The notes: generated from the letters alone by a model not told the origin. Positions 11,098-20,857 are shown, counted from the stretch's first letter. The stretch: 64,000 nucleotides of DNA from WHSO01 sp963732875 (GCA_963732875.1 CAVTBD010000004.1:62001-126000), one strand, 5' to 3'. Translations and numbers: made by a program.

Positions 11098-11370
11098 CGC
11101 CGTCCGCAATACGCTGTGCGGGGCCCCGGGGCCCCGCAGTGTCCATGTGATCGGGCCGCTACAATAGCGGCACCGGGGAGGGCTGGCAAATCGCCTCTCG
11201 CCCCGCCGCCCGGGCCTTTCCGCCCGTCCGCAGGACCGCCGGAACCGGGCGAAACCGGCCGGCCGGGGCCCGCGCCGGGACTGGAATTTCACCCCGAAAT
11301 GCTCCACAGTTAAGGGCGGCGGGTTGGCCGCACGGCGCCGGTGCGCTACCTGGAGACGACCACAGCAAAG

Positions 11371-11709
11371 ATGGCAACCGTTTACCGCCTCACCGATTTC
11401 CGACGTCGCCGCGACGTCGTCTCGTTTACGCGCCAGGAACTCAATCTTCTGCTTTCGGTCTATTCGCGCCGCGTCATATCGGGCGTATGGAAGGCCTATG
11501 CCATCGACCACGAGCACGGCATGGCCCGGTTCTCGATCTTCGCCAACGCCCATGCCCAGCCGCTGTTCACGGTCGTCAAGTTCGCCGCCCCCAGCCGGCG
11601 CGCGCGCAAATACGTGGTGCTGAAGGGCGCGAACAAGGTCGCCGAATTGGACATGCTGGCCCAGGCCCTCGCCTACTTCGGGCGCGAGCTCAAGGTCGTC
11701 TCTTCGTAG
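11371..11709 (+). CDS. DUF2794 family protein
   Basis: This 112-aa protein (VYRLTDFRRRRDVVSFTRQE, then LLSVYSRRVISGVWKAYAI and MARFSIFANAHAQPLFTV) resembles the DUF2794 family, which is largely restricted to Alphaproteobacteria and has no assigned function. No signal peptide or membrane helix is visible; it is basic at the N-terminus and probably cytosolic. ATG 11371 was chosen because family members start just before the VYRL segment; a GTG at 11341 is also in frame. It is monocistronic and divergent from the yfgM-bamB-der operon. Confidence 0.75.
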   Translation: MATVYRLTDFRRRRDVVSFTRQELNLLLSVYSRRVISGVWKAYAIDHEHGMARFSIFANAHAQPLFTVVKFAAPSRRARKYVVLKGANKVAELDMLAQALAYFGRELKVVSS

Positions 11710-12394
11710 CCTCGACAGGCCGTCTCTCCAATCATGGGGGAGTATTCGCACGTCCTGTTTCGGACATGCGCGGGCCTCGGCCGGCATTCAAGCCTGACGC
11801 CTGGAATCCCTGGGGAGAAGGGGCGATCGGAGGAGGGCTGCTTCGTACATGCAGCATGTCGTCCGGGCTCTTTCTGCCTTCCCCCCGCCTTGCCGCGACG
11901 CGGGGTACGCGTGGGAACACGACGGTGTCCCCGAGGTCGACCGGGGAGGAAATGCGTCGCAGCCCGACTAGGAAGCGCCCGCGCACTCTCCGATACGGAC
12001 CTCCCGCCCAACCGGGCGGAAAGCCTGCCGGACCCTTGGCCGACTCCCTAGGACGGTCGGCGAACGAATTTGACGATAGCCACACTAACATATGAACGTA
12101 ACAAGAACAAGCGGAATTTGCGGGCGCGGCAAAAAAAGTTGCGGTCCGGCACCTCCCTCACCCTCCCGGCCCTGCGGGCCGGGCCCCTCCCTCTCCCGCA
12201 CGCGGGAGAGGGGCGACACCCCGGATAGCCCCTCTCCCGTTTACGGGAGAGGGTGGCGAGCCCCCGGCCGCGCCGTGCATGCGCGGCCAAAGAAAAACGG
12301 GGGCGAGCCGGGTGAGGGTTGCGCGGGAATGACGACGGGGAGTGCGTGCCCCGCCTCCCCTGCCGGTAACGATGCCTGGAAGCGGCAGGTGCCG
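11710..12394. other. Intergenic region of 685 bp without a convincing gene
   Basis: No open frame here looks coding: frames on both strands are short and of low-complexity, arginine- and proline-rich composition. From about 12140 to 12330 the DNA is packed with GC-rich inverted repeats (see next entry). An AT-richer patch near 12080-12120 could hold a promoter, but no clear -35/-10 pair was found. Confidence 0.6.
12190..12252. repeat. Two copies of a CCTCTCCCG palindrome
   Basis: Hairpin 1 (12190-12211) pairs CCTCTCCCG with CGGGAGAGG; hairpin 2 (12231-12252) pairs CCTCTCCCGT with ACGGGAGAGG around a two-base centre. Further complementary GC-rich blocks (CCTCACCC / GGGTGAGG) flank both. This looks like a palindromic intergenic repeat of the kind common in large alphaproteobacterial genomes. 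A related sequence occurs after icd near 40226-40350. Confidence 0.65.
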
Positions 12395-12715
12395 CTAGGC
12401 GGTGCGCCGGATCAGGTGATAGCCGAAGTCGGTCTCGACCACGCCCGAGGTCTCGCCAACGTCGAGGCCGAAGGCGGCATCCTCGAACGCCTTGACCATC
12501 TGGCCGCGGCCGAAGCTGCCGAGGTCGCCGCCGCGCTTGCCCGAGGGGCAGTCCGACATCTCCTCCGCCACCGCGGCGAAGTCCTCGCCGCCCTCGATGC
12601 GTTCGGCGAGCGCCTGGATCTCGGCCTCGGCCTCGTCCTTGCTGCGGGTGGCCGACGAGCGCGCCGAGCCGTCGTACATGAGCAGGATGTGGGATGCGCG
12701 AACCTGGTCAGCCAT
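12395..12715 (-). CDS. Parvulin-type peptidyl-prolyl isomerase
   Basis: This small 106-aa stand-alone parvulin (PpiC/Rotamase family) catalyses cis-trans isomerisation of prolyl bonds. The opening VRASHILLMY and the core FAAVAEEMSDCPSGKRGGDLG, FGRGQMVKAFEDAAF and final GYHLIRR are the classical parvulin landmarks. There is no signal peptide, so it should be cytosolic. The start follows GGAGG at 9 bases. Convergent neighbours are absent; it lies between a repeat-rich spacer and a channel gene on the same strand. Confidence 0.9.
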   Translation of the reverse strand: MADQVRASHILLMYDGSARSSATRSKDEAEAEIQALAERIEGGEDFAAVAEEMSDCPSGKRGGDLGSFGRGQMVKAFEDAAFGLDVGETSGVVETDFGYHLIRRTA

Positions 12716-12910
12716 GATGTCTTTTCCTCCCGTCGCCGACCGGCCGGCGCCAGACCGTCCGGTTGCCATGTTCCGATGTTCCGCGCCCGCTTCTCCCCAG
12801 CCGCGCCGCGCTGAACGCTTCCAGCCCGGAAACATGCCGATCCGGCGCCCGGTTTGCAACCTCAACCTCGGCCGTGCGCGGAAACGGCGACGGCGGCCCC
12901 AGCGCCGGAC

Positions 12911-13507
12911 CTACGGCGCGCCCGGGCCGTGCTTGCGCAGCACCCGCTCCATGCGCCGATCCGGCACCAGCCACATCAGGGCCACCGCCACGAATAGCAT
13001 CAGGCCGAGCCAGGACGCGGCGAACCACGCGGCGGCGATGCCGATCACGTAGAGGACCGGCGACACCTTGCCCTTGACGTCGCGGCCCAGCGCCTCGGCC
13101 AGCAGCCCGTCCCGCCCCTGAAGCCGGACCAGGCAGCCTTGCAGGATGAAATAGGCCACCGCGCAGACCAGAAGGTTCACGCCGTAGAGCGCGGTCGGCA
13201 CCCGCGCGAAGTGGTTCTCGCCCATCCAGCCGGTGGTGAACGGCAGCAGCGAGAGCCAGAACAGAAGATGCAGGTTGGCCCACAGGATGGCGCCGTTGAC
13301 GCTGGTCACGGTCCGCATCATGTGGTGGTGGTTGTTCCAGTAGATGCCGATGTAGACGAAGCTGAGCACGTAGCTCAGGTACACCGGCACCAGCGGCAGC
13401 AGCGCCCCGGGCGTATCGCCGTGCGGGACCTTCAGCTCCAGCACCATGATGGTGATGACGATGGCGAGAACGCCGTCGCTGAACGCCTCGAGCCGGTTCT
13501 TTTCCAT
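12911..13507 (-). CDS. TMEM175/DUF1211-family membrane protein
   Basis: The 198-aa protein begins KNRLEAFSDGVLAIVITIMV, which contains the FSDGV-A-I signature of bacterial TMEM175 (DUF1211) proteins, some of which are potassium channels. Six hydrophobic helices are visible, with a histidine-rich loop (WNNHHHMM) after the second. It ends in a short basic tail. The start is preceded by GGGGGA. Ion selectivity cannot be judged from sequence. Confidence 0.85.
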   Translation of the reverse strand: MEKNRLEAFSDGVLAIVITIMVLELKVPHGDTPGALLPLVPVYLSYVLSFVYIGIYWNNHHHMMRTVTSVNGAILWANLHLLFWLSLLPFTTGWMGENHFARVPTALYGVNLLVCAVAYFILQGCLVRLQGRDGLLAEALGRDVKGKVSPVLYVIGIAAAWFAASWLGLMLFVAVALMWLVPDRRMERVLRKHGPGAP

Positions 13508-13730
13508 CGGTCCCCCGTCGCGCGCTGAAGGCGATTACGGCGTGAAGGCTTAGGCTATTTCCACTCTTTTATTTCGGTCCATGATAACGCTTTCACCTGG
13601 CAGCACAAAATTTTCGGCGCACCTCCGAAGACTACCCGCAGCGAAGCCGATTTCCTGTAAAGAGGCGGCCTAGGATCGTCGTATGCTCTCCCGAACAAGA
13701 CGGAGAACCGCAAGAAAGGCGTGTTCGATC

Positions 13731-14959
13731 ATGGTCCACATACTGGCAAGTCATCTGCGCTCCGAATTTCTCGCAGTCCCCCAACTTGTCCGCTTCGACA
13801 TGGCTCACGGCCAGAACGGGCCAGAGCCCACACTGCTTGTCAAAGCGAACTCCCTCTCGCTCAAGTATCTGTTACGACAGAAGTCGCTTCGCTTTATGGT
13901 AACGCGAATTGGCGACAAGATAGCGTATGCGGTTGAAATTCCTGACGATCCGGAGAGGCCAGCCACGGCATGGTCACTGATGCAACTGCCAAATGAGGCG
14001 GTAGCGTTGAAGACGCTAGTCACTGTCCCTAGGTGTGTGGTTTTTCTCTTCAATGAACTCGCCATCAGCGTCGCGTGGACTGAGCTGGATGTCCGAATAG
14101 ACCCATCGCTCGTAGAGGCGCTAGACTTCGTCGAACTTCATACGACGCCGACCGAAGATGATGCGGACTTGGTCGGTCGCCGGCTCGACAAAATTCGGCT
14201 GGGGGTCGATCTCTCGGAAACGCAATTCCTGAAGATTCGATTCCATCGAATGGCATGAACTTCACGCCACCTACATCACAAACCAAGCCGGTAGCAGCAG
14301 CTTGTCGCTCTTCCATAAAGACGAAGGCGGTCAGCAAGAAGAGATCGCTGTCTGGCTGACGGACAGTCTGCACCCAGAAGGATGCGTGAAGAGCCCACAG
14401 GTCCAAGAGAAAATTCCCCGCGAGCTTTCCGATATCCTGCTCAGCTACGAGTTTGGCGCCTTCCTTATAGAGTCGAAATCGCTAAGCGTACTCACGCGAG
14501 ACAATCTTCCGAACCGGAAGAAGCTCACCAACGACCTATCTAAGCATATCACTAAAGCGGCGAAGCAACTGATCGGTGGGGTACGCAACTTGAGGAACGG
14601 TACGGTCGTAAAGGATCAGGCCGGAGGGGTGTTGAATATCGAGCGCGAAAGCCCCATTCAGGCAATTATCTTGGTGCCAGACCTAGCTCTGCTTCAAGAC
14701 TTCGACCGAATTTGGTGTTGAGTTCATCCATCGATTTATGAAGGCGACGGGCGGGTATCTTCACATTCTCGATCCCGCTGAATTGCTTAGGATCGTCCAG
14801 GCAGCAGAAATGATCGTCGAGGACTCTGAACGATTGACAAAAATGATGGCCTTCGATTGGCACTTGATGGAGCGCGCAAAGGTTTCCAGCAAGCACGCCA
14901 CACCATACTTCGAGGTCCTCTTTCGACGGGGCTCGCCTGACAAGGCCAGAGACGTTTAG
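13731..14959 (+). pseudogene. Unrecognised protein with PD-(D/E)xK nuclease-like core, split by two frameshifts
   Basis: Three open segments read as one protein of roughly 400 aa when frames are joined near 14235 and 14710. Joined text runs from segment 1 (...SETQFLKI) into IEWHELHATYITNQAG, and from LALLQDFDRI into EFGVEFIHRFMKATGGYLHI. The middle segment has RELSDILLSYEF followed by FLIESKSL, the spacing of D...ExK in PD-(D/E)xK nucleases, and then KHITKAAKQLIGG, similar to the helix after that core. The first 170 residues are unlike anything I recognise. Base composition is visibly lower in GC than all neighbours, so the gene was probably acquired. An alternative start is ATG 13683. No partner gene is adjacent. 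Confidence 0.55.
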
Positions 14960-15000
14960 TGCTGGATCTAAATTTATTGGCTGCGTGAATTTTTTAATCC

Positions 15001-16557
15001 CTACTCCCACTCGATCGTGCCGGGCGGCTTCGAGGTCACGTCGTAGACGACGCGGTTGACGCCGCGCACCTCGTTGACGATGCGGTTGGCGGTGCGGCCC
15101 AGGAAGTCGTGGTCGAACGGATAGTAGTCCGCGGTCATGCCGTCGGTCGAGGTGACCGCGCGCAGCGCCAGCACGTAGTCGTAGGTGCGCTCGTCGCCCA
15201 TCACGCCCACGGTGCGCACCGGCAGCAGCACCGCGAACGCCTGCCAGATCGCGTCGTAGAGCCCGGCGCGGCGGATCTCCTCCAGGTAGATCACGTCGGC
15301 CTTGCGCAGGATGTCGAGCCGGTCGCGGGTGACCTCGCCGGGCACGCGGACCGCGAGGCCCGGGCCCGGGAACGGGTGGCGGCCGACCATGGTCTCGGGC
15401 AGGCCGAGCTCGCGCCCGAGCTCCCGCACCTCGTCCTTGAACAGCTCGCGCAGCGGCTCGACCAGCTTCATGTTCATGCGCTCGGGCAGGCCGCCGACGT
15501 TGTGGTGCGACTTGATGGTGGCGCTCGGCCCGCCCAGCACGGAGACCGATTCGATCACGTCCGGATAGAGCGTGCCCTGGGCGAGGAAGTCGGCGCCGCC
15601 GACCTTCTTGGCCTCCGTCTCGAACACGTCGATGAAGGTGCGCGCCGATGATCTTGCGCTTCTGCTCGGGATCGGTCACGCCCGCGAGCTTGCCGAGGAA
15701 CAGCTCGGTCGCGTCGTTGTGCACCAGCGGGATGTTGTAGTGGCCCCGGAACACCGAGACGACCTCCTCGGCCTCGCCCGCGCGCAGCAGGCCCGTGTCG
15801 ACGAAGACGCAGGTCAGCTGGTCGCCGATCGCCTCGTGGATCAGCACCGCCGCGACCGACGAATCGACGCCGCCCGAGAGGCCGCAGATCACCCGGCCGT
15901 CGCCGACCTGGGCGCGGATCGCGCGCGACCGCGCGCGCGCGGAAGGCGCCATGGTCCAGTCGCCGGAGCAGCCCGGCGACGCGGAACAGGAAGTTGCGGA
16001 TCAGCTTGGCGCCGTCGGGCGTGTGCACCACCTCGGGGTGGAACTGCACGCCGTAGAAGCGCTTGTCCTCGTCGGCGATGGCGGCGAACGGCGCGTCCGG
16101 CGGTCCGCGCGAGGCGATGGAAGCCGTCGGGCAGCGCGATCACGCGGTCGCCGTGGCTCATCCACACCTGCTCGCGCGACCCGCCTGCCACAGCCCGTCG
16201 AACAGGGCCGACGGCGCCGCCACCTCGATGAAGGCGCGGCCGAACTCGCGATGGTCGGCGTTCTCCACCCTGCCGCCGAGCTGGGCCACATGGTCTGCTC
16301 GCCGTAGCAGATGCCGAGCACCGGCACGCCCTGGGTGAACGCCTCGGCGGGTGCCGGGGCGCCGCGCCGTCGGTCACCGAGGCCGGGCCGCCCGACAGGA
16401 TGATCGCGCGCGGGCGCAGGCGGGCGATGGCCTCCAGCCCCTTGTTGAACGGCACGATCTCGCAATAGACGCCGTCCTCGCGCACGCGGCGCGCGATGAG
16501 CTGGGTGACCTGGGAGCCGAAATCGAGGATCAGGACGGCTTGCTGAACGTCAGCCAT
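15001..16557 (-). pseudogene. guaA: GMP synthase, broken by at least six frameshifts
   Basis: GMP synthase aminates XMP using glutamine. The recognisable parts in order are ILDFGSQVTQLIARRVRE (amidotransferase N-terminus), ILSGGPASV, GICYGEQTM with the nucleophile Cys, VWMSHGD, QFHPEVVHT, ICGLSGGVDSSVAAVLIHEA (ATP-pyrophosphatase P-loop), and DFLAQGTLYPDVIES through to the C-terminal TIEWE dimerisation end. They lie in different frames, with switches near 16370, 16292, 16200, 16120, 15970 and 15650. One can be read directly: ATGTGGCC where ATG-GTG-GCC is expected. The gene follows guaB by 8 bp. The enzyme is essential without added guanine, so sequence error is likely. Confidence 0.85.
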
Positions 16558-16565
16558 GGGCCGGG

Positions 16566-18049
16566 CTAGCCCTCGACCCGGTAGTTCGGAGTTTCCCGGG
16601 TGATGTCGACGTCGTGGACGTGGCTCTCGCGCAGGCCCGCGCCGGTGATCTTGACGAACGCGCAGTTGCGCTGCATCTCGCCGATGGTGCGGTTGCCGGT
16701 GTAGCCCATGGCCGCCTGCAGCCCGCCGACGAGCTGGTGGATCACGGTGCCCGCCGGTCCCTTGTAGGGCACGCGGCCCTCGATGCCTTCGGGCACCAGC
16801 TTGAGCGCGTCCGTGACCTCTTCCTGGAAGTAGCGGTCGGCCGAGCCGCGCGCCATGGCGCCGACCGAGCCCATGCCGCGGTACGCCTTGTAGGAGCGGC
16901 CCTGGTAGAGATAGACCTCGCCCGGGCTTTCGTCGGTGCCGGCGAGCAGCGAGCCGACCATGGCGCAGTCGGCGCCGGCGGCGATCGCCTTGGCGAGATC
17001 GCCCGAGAACTTGATGCCGCCGTCGGCGATCACCGGCACGTCGTGCGTCGCGGCACTGGCCCGACCACGTCCAGGATCGCGGTGAGCTGCGGCACGCCGA
17101 CGCCGGCGACGACGCGGGTGGTGCAGATCGAGCCCGGGCCGATGCCGACCTTGACCGCGTCGGCGCCGGCGTCGATCAGGGCCTTGGCCGCCTCGGCGGT
17201 GGCGACGTTGCCGGCGATCACCTGGGCCTAGTTGGACAGCCGCTTGATGCGCCCGACCGCCTCGAGCACGCCTTCGGAATGGCCGTGGGCGGTGTCGACC
17301 ACCACCACGTCCACCTCGGCGTCGAGCAGCGCCTCGGCGCGCGCGATGCCGGCGTCGCCCACCCCGGTCGCCGCGGCGACGCGCAGCCGGCCCTTGTCGT
17401 CCTTGCTGGCGTCGGGGATGGAGCTGGGCCTTCTCGATGTCCTTGACCGTGATCAGGCCGATGCAGCGGTATTCGGCGTCGACCACCAGCAGCTTCTCGA
17501 TGCGGTGCTGGTGCAGCAGGCGCTTGGCCTCCTCCATGTCCGACGCCCTCGCGCACCGTGATCAGGTTTTCCCGGGTCATCAGCTCGGCGACCGGCTGGC
17601 GCGTGTCGGTCGGCGAAGCGGACGTCGCGGTTGGTCAGGATGCCGACCAGCTGCCGGGCCGCGGGCATCGCCGTCGCCGCCTCGACCACCGGAATGCCGG
17701 AGATGTGGTAACGGGCCATCAGGCCGAGCGCGTCGGCCAGCGTCGCCTCGGGCGCGATGGTGACCGGGTTGACCACCATGCCGGATTCGAACTTCTTGAC
17801 CGTGCGGACCTCGTCGGCCTGGGCCTCGATGTCGAGGTTCTTGTGGATCACGCCCATGCCGCCGGCCTGGGCCATGGCGATGGCCATGCGGCTTTCGGTC
17901 ACCGTGTCCATGGCGGCCGAGATCAGCGGAATGCCGAGCTCGATGGTGCGGGTCAGGCGGGTGCGGGTATCGGCCTGGGCGGGCAGCACCCTCGACGCGG
18001 CCGGAACCAGCAGCACGTCGTCGAAGGTCAGAGCTTCCCGGATGTTCAT
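16566..18049 (-). pseudogene. guaB: IMP dehydrogenase, broken by four frameshifts and one stop
   Basis: IMP dehydrogenase oxidises IMP to XMP, the step before GuaA. The intact first 140 residues (ALTFDDVLLVPAAS, ISAAMDTVTESRMAIAMAQAG) run into the CBS domains, where the frame moves near 17620, 17550, and 17425. VIAGNVATAEAAKALIDAGA with the catalytic loop GPGSICTTRVV is in another frame, and the C-terminal part (VIADGGIKFSGDLAKAIAAG, AYRGMGSVGAM) in a further one after about 17060. An in-frame TAG at 17226-17228 replaces what is probably a Tyr codon (TAC). ATG 18049 follows GAGGTG at 3 bases. Confidence 0.85.
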
Positions 18050-18078
18050 GCCCACCTCAGTCTTGGGGTTGGCGCGCT

Positions 18079-18106
18079 ATCATACACATCAAAGTTGCCT
18101 TGCCAA
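18079..18106 (-). promoter_or_regulatory. Sigma-70-type promoter of guaB-guaA
   Basis: On the minus strand TTGGCA (18106-18101) and TATGAT (18084-18079) are separated by 16 bases, 30 bp before the guaB ATG. This is a good housekeeping -35/-10 pair with a short leader. It lies in the 140-bp gap shared with the divergent gene at 18191. Confidence 0.55.
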
Positions 18107-18190
18107 GCGGATTGGCGCGGCGGCGCGGGCGCCCTTGGCGGCGCCCCGATGAGGCTGGACGAAGGCCCCGGAAGTACCCATACTCGAAAC

Positions 18191-18650
18191 ATGCCGAAAC
18201 ACACCGAAACCACCTGGATACTCGTCTGCGACGGCGCCCGCGGGCGCATCTTCGCCAATTACGGGCGCGGCACCGGGCTGACCGTGGTGACCGCCGCGGA
18301 GCATCCCGAAAGCCTCGGCCATACCCGCGATCTCGGCACCGACCGTCCCGGCCGCAGCTTCGATTCCGTCGGGACTGGGCGGGCGCCACGCGATGGAGCC
18401 GCCGCTCGACTGGCACAAGTTCGAGAAGACGAAATTCGCGCGCGAGATGGCGGCGGTGATCGACAAGGCCGCCGCGGCCGAACAGTTCGACCGGCTGGTG
18501 GTGGTCGCACCGCCCCACGTGCTGGGCGACCTGCGCAAGGCGCTCCACAAGAAAAGCGACGCCTTGCTCGCGGGCGAGCTGCACAAGGATCTCACCCGCC
18601 TCGACGGCGACGCCCTCGCCGCCCACCTGGCCGACTGGGTCGCAGCCTAG
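18191..18650 (+). pseudogene. PF10116-like host-attachment family protein, one frameshift
   Basis: The N-terminal part TWILVCDGARGRIFANYGRG, with a loop rich in Gly and Arg (DLGTDRPGRSFDSVG), and the C-terminal part KFAREMAAVIDKAAAAEQFD, followed by LVVVAPPHVLGDLRKAL, together match the PF10116 family (annotated as required for attachment to host cells, related to archaeal release factor 1 folds). The two halves are in different frames, joined near 18375-18392 (GACTGGGCGGGCGCC). A repaired protein is about 152 aa, normal for the family. Its real role is uncertain. Confidence 0.7.
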
Positions 18651-18670
18651 ATTTAATCGACATTTTTTGG

Positions 18671-18822
18671 GCGTCATTCCGGAAGCTCAGGCGAGCCCGG
18701 AAAAGCCTGCTTTTCCGGGAAGCGAGCCTTGCTATCCGGAATCCATGACCCGGCCATGGAATGGATTCCGGGTCGCGCGACGCCCTTGCGATACAAGGGC
18801 GTCGCTTGCCCGGAATGACGGC
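18671..18822. repeat. Long inverted repeat bounded by CGTCATTCCGG
   Basis: The outer arms (GCGTCATTCCGG at 18671 and CCGGAATGACGGC ending 18822) enclose further nested arms such as GGAATCCATGACCCGG / CCATGGAATGGATTCC and GACGCCCTTG / CAAGGGCGTC. The whole 150 bp could fold into a branched hairpin. It fills the gap between convergent genes. Similar CATTCCGG-bounded elements are abundant in intergenic regions of many Alphaproteobacteria. Confidence 0.7.
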
Positions 18823-18846
18823 TTTGTAGTGAACGTCGATTTCGGT

Positions 18847-19596
18847 CTAGCCCGGTTCCGCGCCGCACCCGCGGAAGCCGGTCGCCACCACGTAGATTTC
18901 AGCAGAATCCTTGCGGCTGGCCGGCGGCTTGACGTGCCGCACGGTGGCGAAGTCGCGCTTGAGCGCATCCAGCAGGTCGCGCTCGGTGCCGCCCCGCAGC
19001 ACCTTGCCGATGAAGGCGCCGCCCGGCGCCAGCACCTCGCGCGCGAAGGCATAGGCGACCTCCATCAGTCCCATGATGCGGATATGATCGGTCCGGGTGT
19101 GGCCGGTCGCAGCCGCGGCCATGTCGGACAGCACCACGTCGGCGGGCCCAATGAGCGCCGCGCGCAGCCGGTCGGGCGCCTCCGGCGCCATGAAGTCGAG
19201 ATGCAGGATGGTGACGCCCGCGATCGGCTCCATCTCCTGGATGTCGATGGCCACGACCCGGCCCGCGTTGGGCCCGCCCGCAGCCGCCCCGACCCGGTCG
19301 GCCGCCACCAGCGACCAGCCCCCCGGCGCCGCGCCGAGGTCCACCACGCGGGCGCCCGGGCGCAGCACGTGGAAGCGGTCGTCGAGCTCGATCAGCTTGT
19401 AGGCCGCGCGCGAGCGCAATCCCTCGCTCTGGGCCGCGACGACGTAGGGGTCGTTGAGCTGGCGTTGCAGCCAGCGCGACGACGACACGCTGCGCCCGCG
19501 CGCAGTGCGCACCCTTTGCGCAAGCCCGCCGCCGCGCGCCGCCCGCGCCTCGGGCGTGGTGCCCTTGCCGCGCCCGCCGCCGCCCTTGCGCGCCAC
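18847..19596 (-). CDS. rlmE: 23S rRNA 2'-O-methyltransferase RlmE (FtsJ/RrmJ)
   Basis: RlmE methylates U2552 of 23S rRNA. The 249-aa protein has RSRAAYKLIELDDRF, the SAM-binding motif VVDLGAAPGGWS (near residue 86), DIQEMEPI, LSDMA with the catalytic Asp region, and GGAFIGKVLRGG containing the catalytic Lys. A basic glycine-rich N-terminal extension (about 45 residues) precedes the fold, which is usual in Alphaproteobacteria. The start is GTG. It lies 3 bp after the Ppx/GppA gene, so the two form an operon. Confidence 0.94.
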   Translation of the reverse strand: MARKGGGGRGKGTTPEARAARGGGLAQRVRTARGRSVSSSRWLQRQLNDPYVVAAQSEGLRSRAAYKLIELDDRFHVLRPGARVVDLGAAPGGWSLVAADRVGAAAGGPNAGRVVAIDIQEMEPIAGVTILHLDFMAPEAPDRLRAALIGPADVVLSDMAAAATGHTRTDHIRIMGLMEVAYAFAREVLAPGGAFIGKVLRGGTERDLLDALKRDFATVRHVKPPASRKDSAEIYVVATGFRGCGAEPG

Positions 19597-19599
19597 GCC

Positions 19600-20724
19600 T
19601 CAGACCACGCCGGCGGCAATGCCGCCGAGTCCCATCAGGTTGAACAGGATGCCCTCGCGCACGCCGCGGTCGGCGACGCGCAGGCGGCCGACCGGCCAGG
19701 CGCGGCAGATCGCGTCGAGGATGGCGCAGCCCGCGAGCACGAGATCGGCGCGCGATTCGCCGATGCAGGGTTCGGTCGCGCGCCCGGCGCAATCGAGCGA
19801 CATCAGGTAGCGCGTGACGCGGTCGATGTCGTCGAAGCCGAGGAAGCAGCCGTCCACGCTGTTGCGATCATAGGCGGGCAGCTTGAGATGAATGCCCGCG
19901 AGCGTGGTGACGGTGCCGGACGTGCCGAGCATCTGCACCTCGCCCCGGTCGACGCGGGCGCGGATGCCGTTGGCCGCCTCGAACGCCGCGATCAATGCGG
20001 CGATGCGTTCGACCATGTCTTCATAAACGTCGGCGCTGACGCGGTCGCCGCCATGATGCTCGGACAGCGACACCACGCCGAGCGGGATCGACAGGCTGGC
20101 GAGCAGGCGCATCCCGCCGTGGCCGTTCCCTTGGCCGTTTCCGTCGCCGCGCTCGACCCACATGATCTCGGTCGAGCCGCCGCCGATGTCGAACACGAGG
20201 CCGTAGCGATAGCCCTCCACCAGCAGCGGCGCGCAGCCCGCGAGCGCGAGGCTCGCTTCCTCGGCGGGCGAGATGATCTCGAACTCGAGGCCGGTCTCGG
20301 TGCGCACGCGGTCGAGGAAGTCGCGGCAGTTGGCGGCGCGGCGGCACGCTTCGGTGGCGACGTTGCGCGCGCGCAGCACGCGCTTGCGCGCCATCTTGGC
20401 CGCGCACACCCTGAGCGCGCCGAGGGTGCGCTCGATGGCGGGCTCGGTCAGGCGGCCGTGGCGCTCGAGCCCCTCGCCCAGGCGCACGATGCGCGAGAAC
20501 GCGTCGAGCACGCGAAAGCCGCCCTCGGCGGGCGCGGCGACCAGCAGGCGGCAGTTGTTGGTGCCGAGGTCGAGCGCGGCGAAGGCCTCGCCCTCACCGT
20601 CCCCCGTTCCATTGCCGCCCTGTCGCCGGCGCCTCTGGCCCCCGATGCGGACACCGGGGCCGCGGCGCAGCTTGATCTGTCCGACCTTCATGGAAGGAAT
20701 GTTAGCCGTTGCGGGGCGCGCCAT
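19600..20724 (-). CDS. Ppx/GppA-family phosphatase
   Basis: The 374-aa protein belongs to the exopolyphosphatase / pppGpp phosphohydrolase family of the actin-like ATPase fold. Evidence is FAALDLGTNNCRLLV (phosphate 1), NVATEACRRAANC, LVFDIGGGSTEIMWV (phosphate 2), LGTSGTVTTLAGIHL and VADRGVREGIL near the end. The first 40 residues are basic and glycine-rich and vary in the family; an in-frame ATG at 20691 is an alternative start. Gene order with rlmE is conserved in Alphaproteobacteria. Whether it prefers polyphosphate or pppGpp cannot be told. Confidence 0.9.
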   Translation of the reverse strand: MARPATANIPSMKVGQIKLRRGPGVRIGGQRRRRQGGNGTGDGEGEAFAALDLGTNNCRLLVAAPAEGGFRVLDAFSRIVRLGEGLERHGRLTEPAIERTLGALRVCAAKMARKRVLRARNVATEACRRAANCRDFLDRVRTETGLEFEIISPAEEASLALAGCAPLLVEGYRYGLVFDIGGGSTEIMWVERGDGNGQGNGHGGMRLLASLSIPLGVVSLSEHHGGDRVSADVYEDMVERIAALIAAFEAANGIRARVDRGEVQMLGTSGTVTTLAGIHLKLPAYDRNSVDGCFLGFDDIDRVTRYLMSLDCAGRATEPCIGESRADLVLAGCAILDAICRAWPVGRLRVADRGVREGILFNLMGLGGIAAGVV

Positions 20725-20857
20725 GAAGGGGGAAAGCGTCCGCCGGTCCGCGCCTAACCCGTTGTGACCACGCCATTTTGTTGCGCCTTGTTCAGGCCCT
20801 GACTGGTATGTTAAAAGGCGCCCTCCGAGGGACGGCCGAGCGCCGCCCTGATCCCGG

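Noticed and set aside
11098..11787. Upstream in-frame extension of the yfgM-like gene
   Set aside because: The conserved MDNFIDEI start at 11097 marks the protein; the extension is antisense to the DUF2794 gene and shows no protein-like features.
12190..12252. CRISPR-like repeats
   Set aside because: Only two copies, each a self-complementary palindrome, without regular spacers and without cas genes.
18659..20757. A 696-codon plus-strand frame opposite rlmE and the Ppx/GppA gene
   Set aside because: It is antisense to two conserved proteins with intact motifs and has no recognisable domain.
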